Shown: positions 17,268 through 27,899, counted from the stretch's first letter. The stretch: 64,000 nt of DNA from CAWBBA01 sp963741625 (GCA_963741625.1 CAVUIT010000012.1:496001-560000), one strand, 5' to 3'. Made by a program: numbers and translations. The notes: a model not told the origin generated them from the sequence alone.

Positions 17268-18320
17268 TCACTGGTCAGGCAAGGAAGAAGCGACAAGCAG
17301 AGACTGGCACAAAGACTTGACCAGTCCTAAGAGTGTAATCCCCCAAGCGAACAGTGCCGCGTATATGAAATAGTTCGGAATTATCAAAAGAGCATCCCAG
17401 CCGATCACTTTTGACAAATGCACGGTGCACGTGGTGTACATACCGAGAGGGAATACGAGGCTCCAATATTGGGGGGTGTAAGACAGCTTCACGTGGTGGA
17501 CCACGTGCCGCCAAATTTCCAGCAGTACCAGAAGCGGTATCCACCATGTTGCGAAAGCCCAGAATAAAATCGTCGATCCGAGGATAAACGGTACAATGGG
17601 CTGCAAGAGCTGCGATCCGTGACCGTTGAAGGCCAGAATCGTGCCTGCGAGAGTGGTGATGGCGGCTGCGCCCATACTTATCCAGTACAGTGGCTCAAAC
17701 TCTTGCGGCTTCAATGGGAAAAACATAAAGCGATAGAATATTAGCGTGATTACAATCAAATACAACATGCATCCGATCAGGAACATGCACAGCGAGAAAA
17801 AGAGAACCGCCTGCTCATTGCCGGCAAAGTGTGAAGCAAGCCGGCCGCTCAAAACGGACACGGATTGTGTGCTCACCGTGGCAACCAGCCAGCCCCCAGT
17901 GATGCCGTCATCCAGGGACGGCTTGCCAGGCCTGATGGTAAACCCCATCAATACCGCGTAAATGAGGAGGACCCAAAGAACTATGCCCAGCACCAGCAGC
18001 AGCACTCCTAAGTCTTGGGCTTCCGTTAGAACGACGAACTGATTCCCTAATATGCAGGTTCCTGCTACTGCGGTGAAATATCCCGCGCCACGAGTGTGGT
18101 CAGACAGGTCAGCTAAAAAATATCGCGGGTAAAAGCATACACGACCAAGATTGAGGGCCCAAAGAACTATATAGAACCCGACATTAAGCCAGAGCAAGGG
18201 GCGTGCAAGGAACTCAAATCCTGTGAGGTCCGAAGCAATGGAAACGATGCCCGTTGCCATGACCATGGCAAAATAAGCTGGCGATAACTCCGCTATCGTG
18301 GATTTGATTTTGCCGGTCAT
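17268..18320 (-). CDS. TehA/SLAC1-type (TDT family) anion or dicarboxylate carrier
   Basis: This is a 350-residue protein with about ten hydrophobic helices, opening with the TDT signature AYFAMVMATGIVSIAS and containing GGWLVATVSTQSVSVLSG and YWSLVFPLGMYTTCT, all typical of the tellurite-resistance/dicarboxylate transporter family. Characterised relatives move malate, sulfite or chloride/nitrate (plant SLAC1). It lies 148 bases downstream of narI on the same strand, so it may be read with the nar operon, and transport of nitrate or nitrite is a reasonable guess. No NarK is present in the window. Confidence 0.85.
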   Translation of the reverse strand: MTGKIKSTIAELSPAYFAMVMATGIVSIASDLTGFEFLARPLLWLNVGFYIVLWALNLGRVCFYPRYFLADLSDHTRGAGYFTAVAGTCILGNQFVVLTEAQDLGVLLLVLGIVLWVLLIYAVLMGFTIRPGKPSLDDGITGGWLVATVSTQSVSVLSGRLASHFAGNEQAVLFFSLCMFLIGCMLYLIVITLIFYRFMFFPLKPQEFEPLYWISMGAAAITTLAGTILAFNGHGSQLLQPIVPFILGSTILFWAFATWWIPLLVLLEIWRHVVHHVKLSYTPQYWSLVFPLGMYTTCTVHLSKVIGWDALLIIPNYFIYAALFAWGITLLGLVKSLCQSLLVASSLPDQ

Positions 18321-18468
18321 TCAATATTGACGGGCGGGACGCCCATTCCACCAGAGATTGCTCCGGGCTTGCGCCCTGCGCAATGACATTATAGATCCTT
18401 CCTGCAATTTACCTCTCCGAATGCACATCGGTCTCATACCGGTAGAGAGCAAAACGCCTACCACGGGC

Positions 18469-19152
18469 TCACAAAAGCTCAGCCACCCTTCGGCGAAACA
18501 CTATATAGCTGCGGATGAGATAGGGGAAAGGTGCGCTCCATATATGCACCAGGCGGCTGAAAGGTGAAAACCCCAGAAGAGTCAGCGCACCGAGGATATG
18601 GACCGTGTAGGTCCAGGGCACGTCGACCATGAGGTTCGGATCGGGAGTGAAGGTCAAGATCCCGCGGATCCAGGGAGCAACGGTGTATAAAACCGCGGTG
18701 CCGTAGCCTCCAAAGAGTGCGTTATATAGTCCTGCGGTAACAACAAAGAAAAGAAGGGCCAGTGTTACAAAGTCATTGGTTGAGGTGTGGGCAAGAATTC
18801 TCCTCCTGGTCAAACGGCGGCCGAGCAGAAGGATGAGACCTACAAATGCGAGGAATCCGACAACGATTCCAACCGCAACCGCAATAAATTCATGTATTTC
18901 AGCGTTGATTCCTACCTTGTCGAGAACCCATTGGGGGGTTAGAAGCCCAGACAAATGCCCTAAGAACGTGACGATTATCCCCCAATGGAAGATCGTAATT
19001 CCATATTTCAAGCTGTCTTTGTCAAGAAGTTCACTTGATTTCGAGTTCCAATTGTACGGATCCGTAAAATAGCGATACGGGTGGCCCACAACAAATATGG
19101 TCAGAGCGAGATAAGGATAGACTACAAACGCCAGCATATTGAAAGTATCCAT
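18469..19152 (-). CDS. narI: Respiratory nitrate reductase gamma subunit (cytochrome b)
   Basis: This is the membrane di-heme cytochrome b that takes electrons from quinol and passes them to NarH. It is 227 residues with five predicted helices. The heme-ligand histidines are visible in GITIFHWGIIVTFLGHLSGL (two) and in the C-terminal half (VPWTYTVHILGAL and FSRLVHIWSAP). It starts three bases after the narJ stop, with AAGGAG in the end of narJ. The last gene of the narGHJI order. Confidence 0.95.
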   Translation of the reverse strand: MDTFNMLAFVVYPYLALTIFVVGHPYRYFTDPYNWNSKSSELLDKDSLKYGITIFHWGIIVTFLGHLSGLLTPQWVLDKVGINAEIHEFIAVAVGIVVGFLAFVGLILLLGRRLTRRRILAHTSTNDFVTLALLFFVVTAGLYNALFGGYGTAVLYTVAPWIRGILTFTPDPNLMVDVPWTYTVHILGALTLLGFSPFSRLVHIWSAPFPYLIRSYIVFRRRVAELL

Positions 19153-19155
19153 ATT

Positions 19156-19731
19156 CTAATCTCCTTTCCCCGTAAGTTCTCGAATCAATGTTGAAAGTGC
19201 TTCAACGAGGCCGGTGTACACGCTATCCTGTTCGAGAAGACGAGACGCTAAGCCGGATATGTGGCTGTCATACTGCGTCAGAATCTTGGAGCGGGTCTCC
19301 CCGCTGCAAACGGACAGAAACTCGAGGACCAAAGGGAGATAATCCGGCAATTCTCGACTGGCCAGCTCGTAGCCGGCGTCTTTGTAGAGTCGACTAAAAT
19401 TGGCCAGCGCAAAACCCCGTGCCTTGGATTCCCCACACTCGTGAAAGGTCAAATTTAGGCAGGTTGCGGGATTGAAATCGAAGAGTCGCGTATATTCTTC
19501 TTGCAATTCAAGTAGCGGGTCCGCATCCAAATGCGCAAGAAAATGGGCGCATTTGGTTTTCACAATTGAGTGTGAAAACCCGTTTATTATCCAGCCCAAC
19601 TCTTCTCGAGCCTCGATGAGGCGCTCCCCCGGATAATCAAGCAATAAAGAAAACACCTTGAAAACAGAACGGGCCTCTGTCAAGGCGTCCGAGTCACTAA
19701 TGGTGGTGGAGGTAGCATTTTGGTCAGTCAT
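19156..19731 (-). CDS. narJ: Nitrate reductase molybdenum cofactor assembly chaperone
   Basis: Cytoplasmic TorD/NarJ-family chaperone that holds NarGH during insertion of molybdopterin guanine dinucleotide and of the FS0 cluster. It is 191 residues, all helical. Family marks are VFSLLLDYPGERL near residues 26-38, EYTRLFDFNPATCLNLTFHE near 79-98 and LPDYLPLVLEFLS near 128-140. It sits between narH and narI as in other nar operons. It is a little shorter than E. coli NarJ (236), as in many non-enteric bacteria. Confidence 0.93.
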   Translation of the reverse strand: MTDQNATSTTISDSDALTEARSVFKVFSLLLDYPGERLIEAREELGWIINGFSHSIVKTKCAHFLAHLDADPLLELQEEYTRLFDFNPATCLNLTFHECGESKARGFALANFSRLYKDAGYELASRELPDYLPLVLEFLSVCSGETRSKILTQYDSHISGLASRLLEQDSVYTGLVEALSTLIRELTGKGD

Positions 19732-19790
19732 TTCACATCCAAATGCTGAGGCCTTGCAGGTTATGCAGCGTCAATTCTGACGACGTTAAT

Positions 19791-21215
19791 TCATTGCTCC
19801 GGGAACCCAAACTCGCCCTGCGCTTGATGCAGGTTCTCCGTATCTTCCCTTTTAACAGTAGGAATTACATATCGATCCTCACGCTTTGCTATTGCAAGAA
19901 GCCGGTACATCTCGTCAGCCGATGATGAAGTCATCCCGACTTCCTCCAAAATCGACAGGTCAGGTTCTTTCTCCATCCGAATGGAGCGCCTGTACGTGCG
20001 CAGGGCCTGAAGCCGCTTGAGTGCCATCCGCACCGGAGCCTCATCACCGGCCGTAAGTAGATTGGCAAGATATGTCAGGGGAATTCGCATTGCGTCAGGC
20101 TCCTGAGGCCAGGTCCGCGCTTCGTTCGAAGCTTGAACCAATGGGCTCAAGGGAGGCACATACCAGACCATGGGAAGCGTTCGGAATTCCGGATGGGGTG
20201 GGAACGCGATCTTCCATTCCACTGCCAGCTTATAGACAGGCGAAGCTTGGGCCGCGGTAATCCAACTTTCTCCGATTCCATCCGAGAGCGCGGTTCGTAT
20301 GATTTCTGGGTCGTGTGGATCCAACAGCATTTCGAGGTGGGCCTGGTATAGTTTCCGATCATCAGGAACCGCCGCGGCTGCTTTAATCTTGTCTGCGTCG
20401 TAGAGGATCACTCCTATATACCGGATGCGCCCGACGCACGATTCCGCGCACAGTGTCGGCAGTCCCGCCTCAATTCTGGGGTAGCAGAAAAGGCACTTTT
20501 CCGATCTGCCCGTTTGCCAATTGTAATAGACTTTCTTGTACGGGCATCCGGAGACACAATAGCGCCAACCCCGGCATCGCTCCTGATCCACAAGCACGAT
20601 GCCGTCCTCGTCCCGCTTGTACAATGCGCCTGACGGACACGAAGCAACGCAGCCCGCATTCAAACAATGCTCGCAGATCCGAGGGAGATAGAACATGAAC
20701 ACTTTCTTGAACTGAAGATAAACGGAGTAGTCCAGATTCTTGAAGTTCACGTCCCCGGGCCCGGTCTTGGTCACACCGGCCAGGTCATCCTCCCAATTTG
20801 GGCCCCAAACAATCTCCATTTTGTCGCCAGTGAGCAGCGATTTAGCGCGTGCGGCAGGCTGATTGGGTCTCGGAGGACTTGAGACCAATTTTTCGTAATC
20901 GTAAGTCCACGGTTCATAGTAGTCATCAATGTGCGGAAGATCCGGGTTATGGAATATTTTCGCGAACTTTTCGACGCGCCCTCCTGCTCGCAGACGTAAT
21001 TTGTCGTTTTTCACTTCCCAGCCACCCCGATGCACCTCTTGGTCTTCCCATTTCTTGGGGTAGCCAATGCCCGGCTTGCTCTCCACATTGTTAAACCACA
21101 TATATTCCGTACCTGCGCGGTTGGTCCAAACGTGCTTGCACGGAATACTGCACGTGTGACAGCCGATGCATTTGTCGAGGTTCATCACCATAGCAATCTG
21201 GGCTTTAATCTTCAT
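19791..21215 (-). CDS. narH: Respiratory nitrate reductase beta subunit (Fe-S protein)
   Basis: Carries one [3Fe-4S] and three [4Fe-4S] clusters from NarI to NarG. Cys motifs are visible in order: CIGCHTCSIPCKHVW, CEHCLNAGCVASCP, CRGWRYCVSGCPYKK (the Trp replacing a Cys marks the 3Fe-4S site) and CLFCYPRIEAGLPTLCAESC. The ATG at 21215 (MKIKAQIAMVMNLD) is chosen because GGGAGG precedes it and it overlaps the narG end by 11 bases; an in-frame start at 21248 would lie inside narG. The length of 474 residues fits the family. Intact. Confidence 0.95.
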   Translation of the reverse strand: MKIKAQIAMVMNLDKCIGCHTCSIPCKHVWTNRAGTEYMWFNNVESKPGIGYPKKWEDQEVHRGGWEVKNDKLRLRAGGRVEKFAKIFHNPDLPHIDDYYEPWTYDYEKLVSSPPRPNQPAARAKSLLTGDKMEIVWGPNWEDDLAGVTKTGPGDVNFKNLDYSVYLQFKKVFMFYLPRICEHCLNAGCVASCPSGALYKRDEDGIVLVDQERCRGWRYCVSGCPYKKVYYNWQTGRSEKCLFCYPRIEAGLPTLCAESCVGRIRYIGVILYDADKIKAAAAVPDDRKLYQAHLEMLLDPHDPEIIRTALSDGIGESWITAAQASPVYKLAVEWKIAFPPHPEFRTLPMVWYVPPLSPLVQASNEARTWPQEPDAMRIPLTYLANLLTAGDEAPVRMALKRLQALRTYRRSIRMEKEPDLSILEEVGMTSSSADEMYRLLAIAKREDRYVIPTVKREDTENLHQAQGEFGFPEQ

Positions 21216-24200
21216 ACCATTCCACCTCCCGCGCTTTACGCACAACAATTACGGTGTCTCGTTGCGCTCCTGTTGGTCCGTAGTAGTTAAAATCGTAGCT
21301 AAATTGTGCATAACCCCCGATCATGTGAGTGGGCTTTACCATAATCCGCGTCACACTGTTGTGCATGCCTCTGGTGTGTTTGGAGAGCTTAGAGCCGGGG
21401 GTGTCGAAGATTCGTTCCTGAGCATGATACATCAATGCTGTCCCCCTCGGGATCCGGTGGCTCACCACAGCTCTTGCTAGGAGAACCCCATTCACGTTGA
21501 AGCACTCTAGCCAGTCGTTGTCCTCGACACTGATTGCGGCTGCATCCTCATCGTTGATCCAGATGGCCTTGCCTCCGCGGAAGAGGGTTGTCATGATATA
21601 GTTGTCCGAGTACGTGGAGTGTATCGACCATTTCGAGTGAGGGCTCAGATAGTTCAAAATGATTTCCTGACCTTGCTCTCGGCTTACATCGGTTGCTCCC
21701 AGAGCCTTAAGGTCTACAGGCGGCCGGAAGAGCGGCAAGCCCTCTCCAAAAGCCAACATCCATTCATGGTCGTGATAAAACTGCGCCCGACCGGTTAGGG
21801 TTCGGAACGGAACCTTCTCCTCGATATTGATGACGAACGCGGAATAGGTCCTGTTTTCAGCCTCGATTCCGCTCCAGACTGGAGAAGTGAGGACCTTGCG
21901 CGGTTGGTCGTTGATATCCGCGAAACTCAGCTTTTCACCCTGCCTGGGTTTACTCAAGTGATTCAAACTCAGCCCGGACTTCTTTTCTACTCCTCCCCAT
22001 GATTTAACTGCGACATTTCCGTTGGTCTCCGGCGCAAGCGTCAGAATGGCTTGTGCCACCTGTTTGCCTGCTTCCAACCGCGGCATGCCTTGGCTTACTC
22101 CAGGAGCCTCCACAATCCCGAGCTTCGCCTTCAATTCAGCATGCTCCTCAGCGCCGTTCCACAATACCCCCTTTGCTCCTATGGTAGAGTCCGCCACTAG
22201 AGGTCCCAGCGCCGTCATCATTTTGTAAACATTGGCAAAATCCCTGGTCACCACCGTGAGATTCGGCATAGTTTTTCCGGGGATCGGCTCTCCTTCCCCT
22301 TTAAGCCAGTCTTTCACAGTGGGTTGAGCAATTTCTCCAGGTGAATCATGCAGCAAAGGAGTCGCCACTAGGTCCTTTTGCGAGCCAAGATGGACTTCCG
22401 CCAATTCGGAGAATTTCTTGGCGATTGCCTTGAACTGGTCCCAATCGGTCTTAGCTTCCCACGGAGGATCTATGGCAGGATTAAATGGATGGATGAATGG
22501 ATGCAGGTCAGTGGTGCTCAGGTCGTGAGTTTCGTACCAGCTCGCCGCGGGCAGGGCCACATCGGCAAACAAGGCGCTGGTGGACATTCGAAAATCAAGC
22601 GTGACCAAGAGATCGAGCTTGCCTTCTGGCGCTGGATCTCTCCAGAGAAGCTCTTCGGTGCGTTTTTCAGATTCCTGGCCGAGTACCGAATTATCTGTAC
22701 CCAGCATATGCTTCATGAAATACTCATGCCCTTTGGCGCTTGCCCCCAGGACATTGGCGCGCCAGAAGAATTGCACTCGAGGGAAGTTTTCCGGGCTATC
22801 CGCATCTGCCAGAGCGAATTTCAGGTCCCCGCTTTTGAGCTTTTCCACCGCACGGGCCACGATCTCCTCGTCCGAAGCCGCACCTTGCTCAACGGCTTCT
22901 CTGCAAAGATCCAGAGGGTTATGATTGAACTGCGGATAGGATGGGAGCCACCCAAGCCTTGCAGCAATGACGTTACAGTCCGCGGGGTGCTTGGGCAAGT
23001 CGCGGCTTGTTAAAGGCGAGGCCAAGGTCCTGGGGTCCAGAGCGTCATATCGCCACTGATCGCTTGCAAAATAGAAATAAGAAGTGCCGTTCTGTCTCCT
23101 TGGAGGACGTATCCAGTCCAATCCGAAAGCGACGGTTGCCCAGCCTGCCATCGGACGGACCTTTTCCTGGCCTGTGTAGTGAGCCCAACCTCCGCCGCTA
23201 ACCCCCTGGCAGCCACACAGGGTGGTCAAGTTGAGTATTGTCCGATACGCCATGTCGCTGTGGAACCAGTGATTCGATCCCGAGCCTAGCAGAATCATTG
23301 ATTTGCCTTGGGTCTTCTCGGCATTTTCGGCGAATTCCCGGGCGACACGTATGGCGTCTTCTCTGGGCACACCTGTTATCGACTCCTGCCAGGCAGGCGT
23401 GTAGGGCGCGACGTCGTCATAAGTCCCGCCTACCTCCCCGCCGTGGCCTCTGTCCACTCCCACGTGTGCGACCATGAGATCGAACACCGTGGTCACCAGA
23501 ATTTCCCGCCCCTCAATGTCGAGTTTTTTCACGGGGACGGTACCGGTCTTCACCTTAGCCCCATCAAGCTCGAAGAGCGGAAAACCAACCGGCACCCAAT
23601 CCTCGTTATCTTCGCTATAGCTCAGCTTCGGGTCCAGATGGGGGCCGTCGTCCGAATCCTGGGCCCGCAGATTCCAACGTCCTTCCTCGTTCCAGCGGAA
23701 ACCTATGCTGCCGTTGGGCACGACGAACTTGCTGCTTTTGGTATCAAAATAGACTGTCTTCCATTCGGCATTGTTGAGGGTGAGCCCGAGATCGGAAGCT
23801 CGAGGAAGCGGTCCGAAACGAATTGGTCACCCTCTTGTTTCAGAATTACTGCAAACGGGAGATCAGTAAAAGTTTTGGCATACGAGTTGAAATAGTCCGA
23901 CTGCCGATCAATGTAGAATTCCTTGAGAATCACGAAGGTCATGGCCATTGCCAGGGCTGAATCGGTCCCTGCCTTCGCGGGCAGCCATGTGTCGGCAAAT
24001 TTCACGTATTCTGCATAGTCCGGAGCTACAGCTACTGTCTTTGTCCCCGCGTATCGCCCCTCTGCGTAAAAATGAGCATCCGGCGATCGTGTCATGGGTA
24101 CGTTAGTGCCCCACACGATGAGGTATCCGGCCTGGTACCAGTCCGCGCTTTCAGGGACGTCCGTCTGTTCCCCCCACACTTGCGGTGATGCCGGCGGCAG

Positions 24201-24897
24201 GTCGGAATAGAAATCGTAAAAACTGCACATGGCCCCACCGATCAGCGAGATGAACCGTGCCCCAGAGGAATAGCCGACCATCGACATGGCAGGGATTGGA
24301 GTGTACCCGAAAATCCTGTCCGGTCCGTATTTCTTGATCGTGTAAATGAGAGACGCGGCTATGAGGGTCGTGGCCTCATCGTGAGACACGCGCACGAATC
24401 CGCCTTTCCCTCGGGCCTTCTGATAAGTTTTCCGCTTGGACTGGTCCTCTACGATGCTCTGCCATGCAGATACCGGGTCCCGCTGAGACTTGAGAGCATC
24501 TCTCCACATTTCCAGCAGGACTGAGCGAACATAAGGATACTTTATCCGGTGTGGGCTGTACGTGTACCAGGAGAAAGTGGCCCCCCGCGGGCAGCCCCGG
24601 GGCTCATGGTCGGGGAGATCAGGGCCGCAGCCGGGGTAATCTCCCCGCTGCACCTCCCACACGATGATCCCGTCTTTGACAAAGACGTCCCAGGAGCAGG
24701 ACCCCGTGCAATTAACGCCGTGAGTGGAGCGGACTTTCTTATCGGTACTGCCATCTTCTGCGGTAAAAGTCTTCCCACTCCCGCTCTCCACAGCGTACTT
24801 CAGCCCAATCTTCCGCTACATGTTCCGTTCGGCAGTGTTGAGTTTGATTTCCAGGACGAAGGAAGTTCAGTAATGACACAATACGCTTATTAGACAT
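21205..24897 (-). CDS. narG: Respiratory nitrate reductase alpha subunit, with two compensating frameshifts
   Basis: This is the catalytic subunit, with bis-MGD molybdenum and cluster FS0, that reduces nitrate to nitrite. Three pieces make one ~1230-residue protein. From the ATG at 24897 the frame reads MSNKRIVSLLNFLRPG to WEDFYRRRWQY. One extra base at 24744-24745 moves it to the frame holding DKKVRSTHGVNCTGSCSW (FS0 His/Cys ligands). One base is missing between 23803 and 23802, after SDRFL; the frame then resumes RASDLGLTL and runs through PNGSIGFRW to the end. All segments match NarG, so the breaks are probably sequencing errors; a true mutant would lack nitrate reductase. GGGGAAAG precedes the start. 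Confidence 0.9.
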
Positions 24898-24932
24898 TGC
24901 TTTCCCCGTAATAATTAGCTCTGGTGAGCACA

Positions 24933-24950
24933 GCCTACAATATTGTAAGC
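24933..24950. promoter_or_regulatory. Palindrome upstream of narG, candidate operator
   Basis: TACAATATTGTA (24936-24947) is a perfect 12-bp palindrome. With flanks it is an 18-mer with one mismatched pair. It ends 36 bases upstream of the narG start, in the 341-base region shared with the divergent Rieske-FAD gene. It does not match the FNR consensus. Besides this and the ribosome-binding sites I see nothing definite in 24898-25238. Confidence 0.35.
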
Positions 24951-25238
24951 AAGGAGAAAAGCCCTCTGTTCGTGAGCGGTCGTTTCCCCTTGGGCAATGC
25001 CCTAGAGGCTGCGGAAATACTGGAGTTTTCCATCGACAGATTGAAAGTGGAAAGAGGCATTAGTTAAACAATTGTCGAAAGTCTTCCGAAAGCTGTGCCT
25101 GGCCGCTCCCATATTTTTTGAAACTTTGTGTAGTTGTAAGCGGTCCAAGGAACCAATAGTTATTTTGCCGACTTTGGGGGCGAATAATTAATTGGGTCGC
25201 GGAATTGGTGCGCCCGCCCGGCGACAGAGGAGAAGATC

Positions 25239-26826
25239 ATGGCTATGAAAGAGGTCGTTCTCGCTCGAATTGATGAATTGCTAGACGGAGAAATGAAGGC
25301 CTTTTCCTTCGGAGAAAACAAAGTATTACTGAGCAAGATCGCGGGAAAATTCTACGCCGTGGGTGGTCTTTGCCCTCATTATGGTGCGTCTCTGGATGAA
25401 GGCATCTTGCACGACGGAACCATTGTGTGCCCTTGGCATCATGCCATGTACGATGCAAAGACCGGGGACCTCAAAGAGCCCCCTTCCCTTGATTCTCTCC
25501 CCAGCTACGAGGTGATCATCCAAGGACAAGATGTGGTCGTAAAGTTGCCGGAGGATCTCCCGGATAGGCGAGTCCCTGCCATGACGAAACACGATCCCAA
25601 TGGCGGACAAAAGGATCTTCGCCATTGTCGGAGCCGGAGCCGCGGGCAATGCGGCTGCGCAAACCCTTCGTGAAGACGGTTTCAAGGGGCGCATTGTCAT
25701 GATAACCCACGAAAACAGTGTCCCTTACGATCGCCCTATGCTGAGCAAGGAATACATGGAAGGCGCTGCGGAAGAAGAATCAGTGCCCCTTCGGTCTAAA
25801 GCTTTCTATGAGGACCATGATATCGAGCTGATGTTTCAAAGCAAGGTCACTCGGGTGGATATTCCCAAGAAGCTGATAACCTTCGAGAATGGTGACAACC
25901 TGGCCTATGACGCCATTCTCTTGGCAAGCGGGGGAGTACCCAAACCGCTCGCGGTCCCAGGCGCAGAACTGAAAAACATATTTACGTTACGCAGTTTCGA
26001 AGATTCCAAAGAGATCGTCAAATCGGCCCAAAAGGCCTCACAAGTCGTCATAATGGGAGCCGGGTTTATCGGAATGGAAACGGCCCACAGTCTAACCAAA
26101 CGGAGCGTTCCTGTTACGGTCATTTCGCCCGCAGAGACGCCGTTTCAGAATGTGCTCGGAAAAGAAATCGGCAAAATGTTTCAGAAATTGCACGAAAAGG
26201 CCGGCGTACGTTTCAAGATGGGTCCAGAGGTGGCCAAATTCGAAGGCAAGGGAAACGTTCAGGCAGTGGTCCTTGAGAACGGCGAACGGATCGAAGCGGA
26301 TTTGGTCATTGTCGGGGTGGGTGTCAGACCGGCAACTGATTTCCTCCATGGTATAGACCTGCTGCCTGACGGAAGCGTCGCTGTGGACCAGTTTTTCTCA
26401 GCCGCACAGGATGTCTATGCAGCAGGCGATATTGCAACATTTCCGCTACCGCACACGGGAGAGAAAGTGCGGATAGAACACTGGCGGACAGCTTTGCAGC
26501 ATGGCCGCGTAGCCGGGCACAACATGGCGGGCAAAAAAGTTGCTTATACAAGTGTTCCTTTTTTCTGGACAAATCAGGTAGACTTATACTTCCGGTACGT
26601 CGGATACGCAAAGGAATGGGATGACATCATCATTCAGGGTGATTTAGCCTCAGAGAATTTTATTGCGTATTACGTGAAGAATAATAAAGTGTATGCCGCA
26701 GCAGGTAATAACATGGAGAAAGAAATGGCCGCAATTGAAGTGCTAATGCAGTTAGACAGAATGCCGAGCCCGAAAGAATTGAAGGGTGGAGCTATCAACG
26801 TCATAGAATTTTTGGCCAAACGATAA
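25239..26826 (+). CDS. Rieske 2Fe-2S / FAD-dependent NAD(P)H oxidoreductase (AIFM3-like), probably one frameshifted gene
   Basis: Residues 1-105 form a Rieske-type ferredoxin domain with ligands CPHYGASL and CPWHHAMY. After a short linker comes a pyridine-nucleotide-disulfide oxidoreductase domain: FAD loop IVGAGAAGNAA, NAD(P) loop VVIMGAGFIGMETA, and VYAAGDIATFPL for the FAD ribityl site. As read, the Rieske frame runs out at 25673 and the FAD frame starts at ATG 25600. Removing one G of GG at 25602-25603 fuses them through DPN-ADKRIFAIVG, the linker style of fused Rieske-FAD proteins, giving ~528 residues. Two overlapping genes remain possible. The protein would shuttle electrons from NAD(P)H to an unknown acceptor. 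It is divergent from narG. Confidence 0.8.
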
Positions 26827-26937
26827 ATATTATGGATTCTGTGCTTGGTATTCATTGATCAAGCATGCCGATTTTCTTAAAGCCGCTTTCCTTAGACCCC
26901 TCTATCCGCCATTGGGTAGACGGGCCGGAGACCAAAT

Positions 26938-27651
26938 GTGACGTCGGGCAGCGCTGCAGCGGGCATTCATATACAAAAGCGTGTGGCGAGGCCGTTTACC
27001 GCTTTCCGAGAGCGTCGAGATGCGGGTCGCAACCTGGTAGAGTTCGTAAAACGCGGACCTCAAAAGGGCTCGATTGTTCTCGCTCTCCCACGCGGGGGCG
27101 TCCCCGTGGGTGAGCCGGTGGCTGAGGCGCTGAGAGCACCTCTAAGCCTTGTTCTCGTCAGGAAACTTCCGATACCGATCTCGCCGGAGATGGGCTTCGG
27201 CGCGATAACAATCGACGGTACCAGTGTCCTGAATGAGCGCGTGGTCTCGGATTATGACATCTCGAAACGGGAAATAGAGGCTATAACCCAACGGGTGAAA
27301 GAAGAAGTAATCCGCCGAGCTAAAGAGTATTTGGGAGACGATTGGAAGTCCGAGGTTCGAGGGATGGACGTGTACATGGTGGATGACGGACTAGCCACCG
27401 GTTACAGCGTGATAGCCGCTGCATCGATGATCCGGAAGCTTGAACCGAGGGTGATCGTGCTGTGTGTGCCTGTGTCGCCTGTTACTTCCATAGACGCAGT
27501 CCGGCCGCACTTCGATGAGATCTACTGCCTTATAGCTCAGGAGCGTGGGCCTTTCGCTGTCGCTTCATTTTACGAGGACTTCCACGAAATGACCGATGAT
27601 GAAGTCCGGGAGGTCCTGGAACGACGACGAGCCGTACGACAAGAAATATGA
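26938..27651 (+). CDS. Predicted phosphoribosyltransferase (COG1926 type)
   Basis: This is a 237-residue PRTase-fold protein. It opens TAFRERRDAGRNLVEFVKR, has the loop IVLALPRGGVPVGEPVAEAL, and the PRPP-binding signature VYMVDDGLATGYSVIAA near residues 143-159. This COG1926-like group is common in bacteria, but its substrate is not known; homologues often sit beside stress or carbohydrate genes. The start is a GTG at 26938 without a clear ribosome-binding site; a GTG at 26983 is an alternative. It heads the plus-strand carbohydrate cluster but is separated from the next gene by a repeat element. Confidence 0.75.
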   Translation: MTSGSAAAGIHIQKRVARPFTAFRERRDAGRNLVEFVKRGPQKGSIVLALPRGGVPVGEPVAEALRAPLSLVLVRKLPIPISPEMGFGAITIDGTSVLNERVVSDYDISKREIEAITQRVKEEVIRRAKEYLGDDWKSEVRGMDVYMVDDGLATGYSVIAAASMIRKLEPRVIVLCVPVSPVTSIDAVRPHFDEIYCLIAQERGPFAVASFYEDFHEMTDDEVREVLERRRAVRQEI

Positions 27652-27668
27652 CAAGAAAGACAGTGTTT

Positions 27669-27850
27669 CACCGCGGAGATCGCAGAGAACGCGGAGAAAA
27701 CCTTTTTTCTGCGTAGCTTATTCAACATGAGGCGTACTGGATTCGAATCTTTCACATGGCACATTTGCATCGGGTTGGACTCGCTTCCCGTATAGGATTT
27801 GGTTTTGTTTAAGTTATTTTTTCCTCTGCGTTCTCGGCGCCCTCTGCGGT
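27669..27850. repeat. 182-bp repeat with inverted ends (copy 1 of 3)
   Basis: The left arm CACCGCGGAGATCGCAGAG (27669 onward) and the right arm (27823-27850, ending CCTCTGCGGT) are inverted copies of a Gly/Arg-like CCGCAGAG-ACGCAGAG sequence. The middle part is unrelated to those of the other copies (38988-39093 and 43727-43899). This is a dispersed intergenic element, possibly MITE-like or a large RNA hairpin. Frames through it are not genes. Confidence 0.7.
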
Positions 27851-27899
27851 AAATTATTCTTTCCCGCTGAGCAGGTGCTGAGAAGGAAAGTGCAGCCGA

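Noticed and set aside
24900..25238. FNR box in the nar/Rieske intergenic region
   Set aside because: No TTGAT-N4-ATCAA match was found; only the TACAATATTGTA palindrome stands out.
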